A stretch of 64,000 nucleotides of DNA, taken from contig NZ_CCRF01000022.1 of NCBI RefSeq assembly GCF_000751775.1, positions 35,687 to 99,686 of the forward strand, in the 5' to 3' direction. Below the pieces are notes generated by a model. It ran no database searches and had not been told where the DNA came from. It saw nothing but the letters and a program-made list of their open reading frames with translations. Source of the DNA: Caldibacillus thermoamylovorans (GTDB lineage Bacteria > Bacillota > Bacilli > Bacillales > Caldibacillaceae). How positions within the stretch are numbered: the first letter of the stretch is position 1; each line of letters starts with the position of its first letter. A program made the translations under genes and the position numbers. Below, one piece after another: positions 37,517-46,439 of this stretch.

Positions 37517-38266
37517 ATGAGTAAGTTAGAAAAGCAGATGTCGTTAAATAAAAATAACTACAATTTTTATCATGTTGTTCAGCCAATTTTTGAACTAAAG
37601 CAAAACAAAATTATTGGCTATGAGTTTTTATTGAGATCAGAACAAGTCCATAATCCTGAACGTTTATTTGAAATGGCCAAGTCAACAAAACAGTTAATAA
37701 AGCTGGACAAATATTCAATCGAGTCTGTTTTTAGATTTGTTTCTGAGAGAGAATCCGATTTAACGGGATTATTTTTATTCATTAATGTGTTTCCGTCAAC
37801 CATACTGAGTTCTGGTATGAAAGAATTTTTACAAACAATATTATTAATGACTAATCTTTCTCCACAGCAGATTGTTTTTGAAATAAATGAATCTGAATGT
37901 GAAATAAATTTACCGGTATTTAAAAATGCGATCGGTCAATTAAGAAAAAATGGATTTCTGGTGGCACTTGATGATGTAGGAAAAGGATATTCAAATATGA
38001 AAACGATTCTTGAAATTAATCCGGATATTGTGAAATTAGATAAGTACTTTTCAGAAGGTTTATCAAGAACACCTAATAAACAGAAAGTATTAAAGTCAAT
38101 GATTCAGCTGCTTGACTCCAGCCTGATTTTAGAGGGATTGGAAACTGAAGAGGACTTAATGAGTGCCAAAGAAAATGGGGTTACGTACGGACAAGGATAT
38201 TTTTTAGGAAAACCAGCCTTATTGAATACTTATATAAAAAAGGAAGAAGTAGTTACAAGTGATTAA
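37517..38266 (+). CDS. EAL-domain cyclic di-GMP phosphodiesterase
   Basis: 249 residues consisting of a single EAL domain without sensor or GGDEF part. Catalytic positions look kept: Glu36 in GYEFLLR (EFL in place of EAL), Asn in LFINVFP, Glu in FEINESE, the Asp pair in LDDVGKGYSN, Lys in IVKLDKYF and Glu in LEGLETEEDL. It should hydrolyse c-di-GMP to pGpG. Expression is behind a c-di-GMP riboswitch and terminator, implying feedback. It overlaps the next gene by eight bases, so the two are co-translated. Confidence 0.92.
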   Translation: MSKLEKQMSLNKNNYNFYHVVQPIFELKQNKIIGYEFLLRSEQVHNPERLFEMAKSTKQLIKLDKYSIESVFRFVSERESDLTGLFLFINVFPSTILSSGMKEFLQTILLMTNLSPQQIVFEINESECEINLPVFKNAIGQLRKNGFLVALDDVGKGYSNMKTILEINPDIVKLDKYFSEGLSRTPNKQKVLKSMIQLLDSSLILEGLETEEDLMSAKENGVTYGQGYFLGKPALLNTYIKKEEVVTSD

Positions 38267-38618
38267 CGAGATTAAATTGCCGAAATTGAAGGAAGAATAT
38301 CGGTGGAATTTATTAAAGCAGCAGTTTGATCTTGATCCCTCAAATGTAATGTATAAAGAAATTAAGGAATCGTTAAACCGAATATTACACTATGTGTATT
38401 CCTATACAGATATTAAGTTTATTGATTTTATTGATGAAAAAGTTTTGTATGGCTATATTAAATACCATATTTCCATTAATTTTAGTATTGTCGATTTTAT
38501 GCAGGTTCTAAAGGATATAAAAAACTTTATCTTTTTCCTAGAAAATATAAAAAACAGAAAAGCAATACCAAAAGTTGATTTCTCAACAAGTAATGTTCGT
38601 TTATGGCTCAGGCTTTAG
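38259..38618 (+). CDS. Small protein co-translated with the EAL phosphodiesterase
   Basis: 119 residues starting at a GTG that overlaps the EAL stop region; GGAAGAAG lies upstream inside the EAL gene. It is soluble, mainly helical and rich in aromatic and basic residues (ILHYVYSYTDIKFIDFIDEK), without recognised domain, signal peptide or membrane segment. The tight overlap suggests that its product acts with the phosphodiesterase, for example as a partner or regulator. No family is recognised. Confidence 0.75.
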   Translation: MINEIKLPKLKEEYRWNLLKQQFDLDPSNVMYKEIKESLNRILHYVYSYTDIKFIDFIDEKVLYGYIKYHISINFSIVDFMQVLKDIKNFIFFLENIKNRKAIPKVDFSTSNVRLWLRL

Positions 38619-38654
38619 GGCAAGGCTGAGGCTACCAGAAAATGATTTGAAAGC

Positions 38655-38693
38655 GTAAAAAAATAGGAGAACCCTTGTATGTTCTCCTATTCA
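38655..38693 (-). terminator. Terminator of the yknXYZ-like operon
   Basis: AATAGGAGAAC and GTTCTCCTATT form an eleven-pair hairpin followed on the minus strand by TTTTTTT. The stop codon of the permease gene lies in the stem. It also sits behind the convergent EAL operon. Confidence 0.88.
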
Positions 38694-39895
38694 TACCTCA
38701 ATGCGTCGATTGGGCTTAGTTTGGATGCTTTGTTGGCGGGAAGGATGCCAAAAATAATGCCAATGAACGCAGAAAATCCAACCCCGATGATTATGACAAT
38801 CGGACTAACCGTTGCCGTAATAGGCGACCATTTTGAAACCATCATAGCTCCGATGATGGCAAGTCCAATACCAACAAGACCGCCAATTGAAGTTAATGTC
38901 ATTGATTCAATAAGAAACTGTAATAATATTCTGCCGCGTGTCGCACCGATCGCTTTTCTCAGTCCAATTTCCCTCGTTCTTTCCGTTACCGAAACAAGCA
39001 TAATATTCATAACGCCAATTCCGCCTACTAATAAGGAAATTCCGGCGATACTTCCGATGAAAAGTGTCATCAAGTTAATAACTGTATCAACCTCTTTTTC
39101 GTAATCTGAAAAGTCATTGATGTTGTACTGCCCGTCTTCAAGTTTTTTCGCTTTCGTTAATGTTTCGGCAGCAAGTCTTCCTGTTTCAGATATTTTTTCC
39201 GGGTCACTGGCGACAACGGCTAACTGCTCAATCTCTCTATTCCCGAACATCATCGAAATCACCGTACGGGGCATGAGCATTTCACCATCTTCACTACGAT
39301 ATTGTTCCGGTATCGGGGACTCATAAACGCCCACAACTTTATAAGGATTCCCGTTTACGTCAACAATTTCACCAATAATATCTGCTTTATTTTTGAAAAA
39401 TTTTTCCCTGGCTTTCGTGTCAACCATAATCACACGATTCAAACCGTCTGTATCTCTTGAATTTATCGGGCGTCCTTCAACTACTTGAATATTTCTGGCA
39501 GTGAAAAACTCGGGTCCGACCCCGGTAATTTGCATTTCCCCTTGCTTGTCTTCGTAAACCATCGGCCCCCAGCCTTGATTGGTGGCAATAACGGCTTTAA
39601 CACCCGGAACCTTGGATAATACTTCTACATCCTCAGAAGTTAACACAGGCTCCTCCCAACTCATCTCAGATTCATCTTGCCCTTCGACAGGAATCGGTTC
39701 GTACCAAAGATCAACAGCATTTTCTTCTGTAGCAAATAATTCTTCGGTCATTTTTGTTTTTGCACCCTGACCAATGGCAACAATGATAATCACCGCAGCG
39801 ACCCCGATAATAACCCCGAGCATGGTTAAAATCGAACGTACCTTATGTTTCCAAATGGAGGATAATGCTAATTTAAAACTTTCAACTATACTCAT
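38687..39895 (-). CDS. yknZ: MacB-type ABC transporter permease (YknZ-like)
   Basis: 402 residues with one N-terminal helix (RSILTMLGVIIGVAAVIIIVA), a large extracellular MacB-PCD domain at about 50-250, and three C-terminal helices with the FtsX-like signature TERTREIGLRKAIGATR. With YknX and YknY it forms a tripartite mechanotransmission-type pump; in B. subtilis YknWXYZ protects against the SDP toxin. Its start overlaps the ATPase stop. A yknW gene is not present here. Confidence 0.88.
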   Translation of the reverse strand: MSIVESFKLALSSIWKHKVRSILTMLGVIIGVAAVIIIVAIGQGAKTKMTEELFATEENAVDLWYEPIPVEGQDESEMSWEEPVLTSEDVEVLSKVPGVKAVIATNQGWGPMVYEDKQGEMQITGVGPEFFTARNIQVVEGRPINSRDTDGLNRVIMVDTKAREKFFKNKADIIGEIVDVNGNPYKVVGVYESPIPEQYRSEDGEMLMPRTVISMMFGNREIEQLAVVASDPEKISETGRLAAETLTKAKKLEDGQYNINDFSDYEKEVDTVINLMTLFIGSIAGISLLVGGIGVMNIMLVSVTERTREIGLRKAIGATRGRILLQFLIESMTLTSIGGLVGIGLAIIGAMMVSKWSPITATVSPIVIIIGVGFSAFIGIIFGILPANKASKLSPIDALRYE

Positions 39896-40569
39896 GGCCT
39901 TCTCCTCTGGTCATCCGTTATTCTTCCGTCCTTTATGGTAATAACCCTGTTGGTATATGCGGCAACCTCTTCCTCATGGGTAACAATAATGACCGTTTTT
40001 CCTTCTTTGTTGAATTGGACGAATAGTTCCATGATTTGCTTACTTGTCTTTGAATCCAATGCTCCTGTCGGTTCGTCTGCTAATAGAATCGAGGGGTTAT
40101 TGACAAGTGCCCGTGCAATGGCAACCCGTTGCTTTTGTCCGCCCGATAATTCATTTGGTAAATGTTTCATGCGGTCTCCTAATCCAACTTTTTCAAGCAT
40201 TAGTTTTGCTTGCTCGATTCTTTTCCGCTTCGGAACACCGGCATAGATAAGTGGAGACTCGACATTTTTTAAAACATTCAACCTTGGAAGTAAAAAGAAT
40301 TGTTGAAAAACAAATCCAATATGTTCATTTCTCAATTTTGCCAGTTTCTTTTCCTTTTCTTGTCCGATTTTTTCACCGTTCAACTCATAACTGCCGGAAG
40401 TAGGGTAATCTAAAAAGCCGATAATGTTCATTAAGGTTGATTTTCCTGAGCCGGATGGCCCCATGATGGCAACAAATTCACCATCTTCAATTTGTAAGCT
40501 AATGTCATGTAAGACGGGAACTTCAAGTGAACCCTTCCCGTAAACTTTGGTGATTTCACTCAATTTCAT
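39892..40569 (-). CDS. yknY: ABC transporter ATP-binding protein (YknY/MacB type)
   Basis: 225 residues. Walker A is GPSGSGKST, the signature is LSGGQKQRVAIARAL and Walker B is ILLADEPTGALDS. It energises the permease encoded next. The ATG at 40569 overlaps the end of the HlyD-type gene by 14 bases and has GGAGGTGA upstream. All three genes form one operon on the minus strand. Confidence 0.93.
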   Translation of the reverse strand: MKLSEITKVYGKGSLEVPVLHDISLQIEDGEFVAIMGPSGSGKSTLMNIIGFLDYPTSGSYELNGEKIGQEKEKKLAKLRNEHIGFVFQQFFLLPRLNVLKNVESPLIYAGVPKRKRIEQAKLMLEKVGLGDRMKHLPNELSGGQKQRVAIARALVNNPSILLADEPTGALDSKTSKQIMELFVQFNKEGKTVIIVTHEEEVAAYTNRVITIKDGRITDDQRRRP

Positions 40570-41773
40570 CAAAAGCGGTCACCTCCATGCCATCGTGCAT
40601 ACTTTCATCCGGAGACACAACGACAAGCTCATCTTTTGTTACGCCTTCAGTGATTTGGATTAATTCATCATTCATGGCCCCGGTTTTTACCTCACGTCTT
40701 TCTAATTTTCCTCCTGAAAGAACGTAACAGACGGATACCTCACCTTCATCCAAAATTGCAGTATGCGGAACAACAGGAAGTTTTTCTGCTCCAACAATTT
40801 TCACTTCAAGGGATACATGGAAACCTTGTCGAAGTTCTGATGTGTCATCGGTTATGGCAACCTTGAACGGATACATCGTTACATTTCCCCCGCCCGTATT
40901 GTCCATTGGTTCTCCACTCCCCTCGGCGTTTGGAAATTGCGAAACCGATTCAACAACACCTTTCCATTCACGATCTTTAAACACTTTTGGCCGGACAACT
41001 ACTTCTTGTCCCGGTTGAATTTTTACTGCATCGAATTCACTCATCGTTCCAATTACTTTATATGGACTATTGGAAATAATATGTACGACAGGTTCAGTGG
41101 ATCCTGTTTCGGTTTTCGCAATATTTTTATTTACCTTCACAACAATTCCGTCAATTTTACTGACTACGGTTAATTCCTTTTTACGCGTATTGAGCTCATT
41201 GATTAAATCTTGTGCGGCTGCGATTTCCGCTTTTGTATTTTCATATTGTAGTTCCAATTGTGTTTTTTCACTGGTCAATTGGTTTATGTCTTCTTGCGGC
41301 TCAACTGCATCAGGAGCTGACTCTTGATTGTTCGCAGGTTGTTTCTTTTTTGCCTCTTCAATCCGTTTATTTAATGCTGCAATTTGACTTTGTTCCGTAT
41401 TGGCTCTCTTTTGAATTAACTCTTTTTCACGAACGGCTTTATTGTATTCAGCATCCAGATTAGTAGAGTTATATACAAATAAAGGGTCACCGGCTTTTAC
41501 TGCTTGATTTTCTTCAACTTTATATTCGCTTATATCACCTTTATCCGGCTCCAAGAATACTTTTTGTTCACTCTCTGGAACAATTTCCCCGGTCACTAAT
41601 ATTGTTTCAACTAATTCTTGTTCTTTCGCTTTTTGAACCATGATACTCATATTTTCACTTTCACTACTTGCCACGTCTGCTTTTTTTCCTTGTGATAAAA
41701 AGATAATTATTCCTGCAACTGCTAATACGCCGACAATCGAGATAATCCATATCAAAATCTTTTTTCTTTTCAC
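40556..41773 (-). CDS. yknX: HlyD/MacA-type membrane fusion protein (YknX-like)
   Basis: About 405 residues. An N-terminal membrane anchor (ILIWIISIVGVLAVAGIIIF) is followed by a lipoyl/barrel-sandwich half, a coiled-coil hairpin at about residues 105-185, the second lipoyl half and beta-barrel domains. The GTG at 41773 follows GGGAGG; an in-frame ATG at 41800 is possible but poorly placed. It is the adaptor of the exporter and the first gene of the operon. Confidence 0.88.
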   Translation of the reverse strand: MKRKKILIWIISIVGVLAVAGIIIFLSQGKKADVASSESENMSIMVQKAKEQELVETILVTGEIVPESEQKVFLEPDKGDISEYKVEENQAVKAGDPLFVYNSTNLDAEYNKAVREKELIQKRANTEQSQIAALNKRIEEAKKKQPANNQESAPDAVEPQEDINQLTSEKTQLELQYENTKAEIAAAQDLINELNTRKKELTVVSKIDGIVVKVNKNIAKTETGSTEPVVHIISNSPYKVIGTMSEFDAVKIQPGQEVVVRPKVFKDREWKGVVESVSQFPNAEGSGEPMDNTGGGNVTMYPFKVAITDDTSELRQGFHVSLEVKIVGAEKLPVVPHTAILDEGEVSVCYVLSGGKLERREVKTGAMNDELIQITEGVTKDELVVVSPDESMHDGMEVTAFDEIE

Positions 41774-42068
41774 ATGCCATCCTCCCAAACAAGTATTCAT
41801 TCAATCTCTTAAATGTTTGTGTGTTGTAAAAATTCACTAATTACGCAGAATTTTCTACACACTACGGAGAAATTATAACAAATATTTTACAAAAATGCTA
41901 CAAAATTTTTACGAGTTTTTCGGAGAGTAAGATAACCCGTTTCGATCTGTTGCATTTAATTTTACAACAAGTAACCCCTTTCCAAAATATATTAAATCAT
42001 AAATATCTATGGAAAATAGTGGTATAATGAAATAAAAAGTAATGAACCATTGATTGTGAGGGATTGAA

Positions 42069-42611
42069 ATGAAGCTTGGATTTATTAGCGATACGCATGG
42101 TGGTTATGAGGATGCACTTCAAGCTCTGGATTTGTTAAAAGGGGCTGAATTGGTTTGTCATGTGGGAGATGTTCTTTATCACGGTCCGCGAAATGATCTT
42201 CCGAAAAACTATGATCCTAAACAGTTAACGGAACTTCTTAAAAGTCGGACCGATATCGTTTATGTTCGCGGAAATTGTGATGCCGATGTGGATGAAATGG
42301 TTTTGGAGCAAGACCTTTCACAAAAATCGAGAGTCATCGAATTTGATAATTATCGGTTTTATGTTGTTCATGGATATGAGGAAACGGAAGAAGAGCGGCT
42401 GCAACGGGCAAAAGAGTTGGGTTGCCAAGTGGTCGTTTCAGGACATACACATGTAAAGGTGCTGGAAAAACGGGACGGAGTGATTGTCCTAAATCCCGGA
42501 AGTACAACGATTCCAAAAGATGAGTCGAGGTCTTTTGCGTTTTATGAAAATGGACAAATTGAATTATGGAGTCTTGATAGTCAAACGCCAATAAAGACTT
42601 TGAAATTATAA
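42069..42611 (+). CDS. yfcE: YfcE-like phosphodiesterase (calcineurin-like metallophosphatase)
   Basis: 180 residues. The metallophosphatase motifs are in order: ISDTHG at residues 6-11, HVGDVLYHGPRND near 31, RGNCD near 66, VVHGYE near 98 and SGHTHV near 123. Such enzymes cleave phosphodiester bonds of small substrates. GAGGGATTG precedes the ATG. A TATAAT near 42032 could be the -10 box. A long hairpin array follows. Confidence 0.92.
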   Translation: MKLGFISDTHGGYEDALQALDLLKGAELVCHVGDVLYHGPRNDLPKNYDPKQLTELLKSRTDIVYVRGNCDADVDEMVLEQDLSQKSRVIEFDNYRFYVVHGYEETEEERLQRAKELGCQVVVSGHTHVKVLEKRDGVIVLNPGSTTIPKDESRSFAFYENGQIELWSLDSQTPIKTLKL

Positions 42612-42654
42612 TTATTTGGAGTTTCGCACGTTAGAAAACCAAAGCCCTTCTCGT

Positions 42655-43465
42655 CGATGGATGAGGAGGGAATTTTATTTTTGGTTGACGAGAGCATTTT
42701 TGTCGCAATTTTAAGGCGGGGAAGTCGGATTTTTGTCGGCGAGACCTGTTCTCGTCGTCGTTTTGAGTTGAGGAAGTCGGATTTTTGCCGGCGAGACCTG
42801 TTCTCGTCGCCACTTTGAGCCAGGAAACTCGATTTTTTGGCGACGAGATCCTTTCTCGACGTCATTTTAAGCCGAGAAACTTCATTTTTTGGCGACGAGA
42901 CTCTTTCTCGTCGTCATTTTGAGCCGGGAAACTCCCTTTTTTGGCGACGAGCCCTTTTCTCGTCGCCATTTTGAGCCGAGAAACTCGATTTTTTGGCGAC
43001 GAGACCTAATCTCGTCGTCATTTTGAGCCGAGAAACTCCCTTTTTTGGCGACGAGACCTAATCTCGTCGTCATTTTGAGCCGAGAAACTCCCTTTTTTGG
43101 CGACGAGACCTGTTCTCGTCGCCGTTTTGGGGTGGAAAACTCGATTTTTTGGCGACGAGACTCTTTCTCGTCGTCATTTTGAGCCGAGAAACCCCATTTT
43201 TTGGCGACGAGACCTAATCTCGTCGTCATTTTGAGCCGAGAAACTCCCTTTTTTGGCGACGAGACCTGTTCTCGTCGCCGTTTTGGGGTGGAAAACTCGA
43301 TTTTTTGGCGACGAGACTCTTTCTCGTCGTCATTTTGAGCCGGGAAACTCCCTTTTTTGGCGACGAGCCCCGTTCTCGTCGTCATTTTGAGCCGGGAAAC
43401 TCCTTTTTTTGGCGACCAAACCTTTTCTCGTCGCCAATTTGAAGCGAGAAACACCCCATTTTACC
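42655..43465. repeat. Tandem array of about fifteen 52-bp hairpin repeats
   Basis: Units recur every 52 bases, clearest from 42839 to 43440 and more degenerate at both ends. Each contains GGCGACGAG, a 6-base loop region and CTCGTCGCC/CTCGTCGTC, then ATTTTGAGCCGAGAAACTC and a T-run. The period is not a multiple of three, so long frames through the array are chance results of low stop content. The stems are conserved with compensating variation in places (CGTCGTC/CGTCGCC with G-T pairs). The unit has no separate spacers, so this is not a CRISPR. Confidence 0.92.
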
Positions 43466-43530
43466 GACGAATCATTTCTCCCGAAATGAAAATAATAAGT
43501 AAGAAAAAATAAAAAATGGGAGATTGATTT

Positions 43531-45051
43531 ATGCAAAAAACAAGTAAAGGACTTTCGGCATGGCAATTAGCTTTAATGTCATTAGGAAGTGTGATCGGGG
43601 GGTCTTTTTTCCTTGGTTTATCAGTAGCAATGAATGCAGCCTGCCCCTCGATTATTATTTCATTTATTTTATCGGGAATATTAGTTTATTTTATTCTATA
43701 TGATTTATCTGAAATGACGGTCGCCAGCCCGGAAAAAGGATCTTTTAGTACTTTTGCGGCAAAAGAACTCGGGCAAGGAATGGGGTTTATCGTGGGCTGG
43801 ATATATTGGACCGGAATCGTCCTATCAATGTCCAGTGAAGCGACAGCCATATCGATCTTATTACGGGAATGGTTCCCAAATGTATCAATTCCAATTATGG
43901 GAAGTTTGATTATCGTTGGCGTTACCCTACTCAATCTCCTTGGTGTCGAAAAACTGGGGAAAATTGAAAGCTTCTTATCAAGTGTAAAAATATTTATGAT
44001 TATTTTCTTTATTTTGACTGCATTCGTTTTAATATTTGGAGTACTTCCGAGAGCAAATCCTATCGGTCTTGGTGAATTGGCAAATGAGCCTTTTATGGCA
44101 GGCGGAATTAGCGGAATAGCAGGCAGTATGTTATTGGTCATTTTTGCTTATGCTGGATTTGAGGTAATCGGTTTAGCTGCTTCTGAGGCAGAGAATCCAA
44201 GGGAAACCATTCCAAAAGCGATTCGCTACACGGTATTTAGTCTTGTAGGACTATATGTCATTTATGCTGCTGTAATACTGCCACTAATCCCGACTTCAGC
44301 TCTGAATGAAAATGTGAGTCCCATTGTTGCTTCATTGGACAGATGGGGAATTACTTGGGCAGGGTCGGTATTGAATCTTGTTTTAATATCAGCTATCCTT
44401 TCAGCGGTGATGGCGGCGATATTTGGTTTAGGTAGAATGATCAGGTCTTTGACTGATGAAGGGTATGCACCGAGATGGTTAAAAGATACAAAAGACGTTC
44501 CTTACCGGGGTATTTTATTCTCCGGAATGGCCATGCTTGTCGGACTCAGTTTTGGTCTTTTGTTTCCGCGGGTATACTTAGTTTTAATTTCAACAGGCGG
44601 CTTTTCCTTAATTTTTACATATGGGATTATAATGGCTACCCATATCCGTTTTCGACAAAGAAATGGGTGTCCACCGGATGGTATTTGCCAAATGCGGGGT
44701 TTTCCGTATACGTCGTGGATTACCTTGATCAGTATGATTCTAGTGCTTGTATGCATGCCTTTAATTCCGGGTCAGGGTGTTGGGTTATTTGCCGGATTAG
44801 CTATGGTTGCAATGTTTTCACTCATATATTTAGGACTTAGTTTTCAGTTAAGGGCTCGGGCACGCGGGCAAGCTATTGCAAAAATCCCACCATCTTTCAG
44901 TACGGAATTCGCAGCGGGGAGGAGAACAATACGGAAGAGAAAAGAGAAGACTAAAACGGTGTCTATCCCGGTAAGTGGTAGGCTATCACCAATACACCTT
45001 AAAGGAAGCCTAAACGGGGAGTTCATCATGATAGGCAAATGCCAAAATTAA
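43531..45051 (+). CDS. Amino-acid permease, APC family
   Basis: 506 residues with about twelve membrane helices. The APC opening SLGSVIGGSFFLGLSVA and the helix-6 stretch IFAYAGFEVIGLAASEAENP are typical of amino-acid/polyamine antiporters and symporters. The last 55 residues after LRARARGQAIAK are strongly basic and unlike a normal permease tail, which may reflect a frameshift or read-through past the original end. Substrate unknown. GGGAG lies before the ATG, directly after the hairpin array. Confidence 0.85.
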   Translation: MQKTSKGLSAWQLALMSLGSVIGGSFFLGLSVAMNAACPSIIISFILSGILVYFILYDLSEMTVASPEKGSFSTFAAKELGQGMGFIVGWIYWTGIVLSMSSEATAISILLREWFPNVSIPIMGSLIIVGVTLLNLLGVEKLGKIESFLSSVKIFMIIFFILTAFVLIFGVLPRANPIGLGELANEPFMAGGISGIAGSMLLVIFAYAGFEVIGLAASEAENPRETIPKAIRYTVFSLVGLYVIYAAVILPLIPTSALNENVSPIVASLDRWGITWAGSVLNLVLISAILSAVMAAIFGLGRMIRSLTDEGYAPRWLKDTKDVPYRGILFSGMAMLVGLSFGLLFPRVYLVLISTGGFSLIFTYGIIMATHIRFRQRNGCPPDGICQMRGFPYTSWITLISMILVLVCMPLIPGQGVGLFAGLAMVAMFSLIYLGLSFQLRARARGQAIAKIPPSFSTEFAAGRRTIRKRKEKTKTVSIPVSGRLSPIHLKGSLNGEFIMIGKCQN

Positions 45052-45057
45052 AGAAGG

Positions 45058-45092
45058 AACCCCAGTCCATACCACTGAACTGGGGGGTGAAG
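45058..45092 (+). terminator. Hairpin after the permease gene
   Basis: CCCCAGT and ACTGGGG form a seven-pair stem. The T-run is missing, so it is a weak or incomplete terminator. Confidence 0.5.
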
Positions 45093-45102
45093 TGATAAGC
45101 AC

Positions 45103-45590
45103 TTAAGAAATAAACTTTCTAACATCGTCCAAACTAGTATAATTAAAAATATTACTTAGTATTAATTCCAAGCTTATGACATCCAGTTTCGAAATTTTTT
45201 CTGTCAGTTCTTTAGGCAATACACCAAATTTTTCTGTCATCTGTTGAAGAGCGATTTTAGATAATGCTTTTGCTTGCCCCAGTTCAATTCCTTTTTCTTC
45301 CCATCCCTTTTTCCATACCTTCTTCTCTTAAAATACTGGTCCCCTCTGGAAAAGTTGTTTTAGTTTCCCGTCTTATTTTATTCATATCATCTTTTGTTAA
45401 GTATCTTGCAGCACTGAAAACATATCGTATCATCGTTTCTAAAAATTCAATGCTTGTTTGTTTATCTTCCAGCTCTAGTAAGTAGTGGATACATTTACGA
45501 ATAGAGTGTATGAGTTCGTCGGTGTCTTTTGTGAATATATCACGAAGTAGTGTCAGTAGAATCCGGGTTTGTACTTTGCTTTTAATATCC
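45103..45590 (-). pseudogene. Remnant of an Rpn-family nuclease (recombination-promoting, PD-(D/E)XK)
   Basis: The minus strand encodes the C-terminal part of an Rpn/YhgA-like protein: TKDDMNKIRRETKTTFPEGT, SILREEGMEKG, then after a frameshift GWEEKGIELGQAKALSKIAL and a final SLDDVRKFIS. The N-terminal nuclease domain is absent because a stop precedes the first recognisable residues near 45585. The shift lies in the A-rich GGAAAAAGGGATGG run near 45300. Such genes behave like mobile, frequently decayed elements. Confidence 0.8.
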
Positions 45591-45675
45591 TATATTATAC
45601 AATTTCTCTTGTTTTCCGCTATCATTTGTGTCGCCATGAAAAAGCATCAAGTGATGAGTACCGGATAAAAATAAC

Positions 45676-46329
45676 TTAATGAACTCGAAATTGGAAATGT
45701 TTTGTCATTACTAAGGAAACAATAAAAAGAAGTTCAAAAACATTCATTATCGGAAAGTTTTTTATCCAATTGGCCAGTAGTCCACCAAGAAGCATGACAA
45801 CAGTGCCAATGAATAGCCACGGAAATCTTAATTTTTTCATTAGTAAAACGCCAACTGCACCAAGGACCAGGGTAACGACCATGACCATGAGCGGGAATCC
45901 GGGTTGAGTCACATTTTCATAGGTTAAAACACCGTCCTCCCATTTGGGCTCAAGTTTCATTCCCATAATCGAAGTCAACAGTTCATATACAATGAATCCG
46001 ATCGTTAACACATAGGCTAGTAATTTCCAAAGAGTTTGCCGGGTTGAAAGCAGACCGGTCTTGTGAAAAACATTCCAAGCAAAAAGAATAAGCGTAGGCG
46101 TGAACAGGGCATGGAACCAATACCGAATTTTGCTCAAAGCTTCCAGTGTATTGCCTTCTCCGATAAAACGGCCAAATGGAATGATGAGGTTATCATAAAC
46201 CAGCCCGAAAATGACGAGAATAAGGAAATTGGCGTGATTCCTTATCCCGTATTTTTTTACTTGTAAGAGCTCCCATATGAATAGGCAAAGATAAGCAAAT
46301 CCAAGGAAAAGGAAAAGAAAAGTCTCCAT
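45676..46329 (-). CDS. Membrane protein of unknown function, 217 residues
   Basis: About seven predicted membrane helices spread along the sequence, beginning METFLFLFLGFAYLCLFIWE. A conserved-looking loop, NLIIPFGRFIGEGNTLEALS, follows the second helix. GGGAG precedes the ATG at 46329. I do not recognise the family. It is monocistronic. Confidence 0.7.
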   Translation of the reverse strand: METFLFLFLGFAYLCLFIWELLQVKKYGIRNHANFLILVIFGLVYDNLIIPFGRFIGEGNTLEALSKIRYWFHALFTPTLILFAWNVFHKTGLLSTRQTLWKLLAYVLTIGFIVYELLTSIMGMKLEPKWEDGVLTYENVTQPGFPLMVMVVTLVLGAVGVLLMKKLRFPWLFIGTVVMLLGGLLANWIKNFPIMNVFELLFIVSLVMTKHFQFRVH

Positions 46330-46439
46330 TCGTCCACACTCCCTTTTACCTAGTTTCACCTAAATCGATTGGGTAAAAACATAAGAAATTGATGTTTTAA
46401 AACTGTAATCGGTAAGGATTATGGACGAAAATTATTTGT

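Noticed and set aside
42882..43454. Long minus-strand frame with a repeated protein pattern through the 52-bp array
   Set aside because: The array period (52) is not a multiple of three, so the protein repeat is only a by-product of low stop content in GC-rich palindromes. No ribosome binding site or start is conserved, and structure rather than codons is preserved.
42655..43465. CRISPR array
   Set aside because: Units abut without variable spacers and no cas genes are in the window; the repeats are tandem hairpins.
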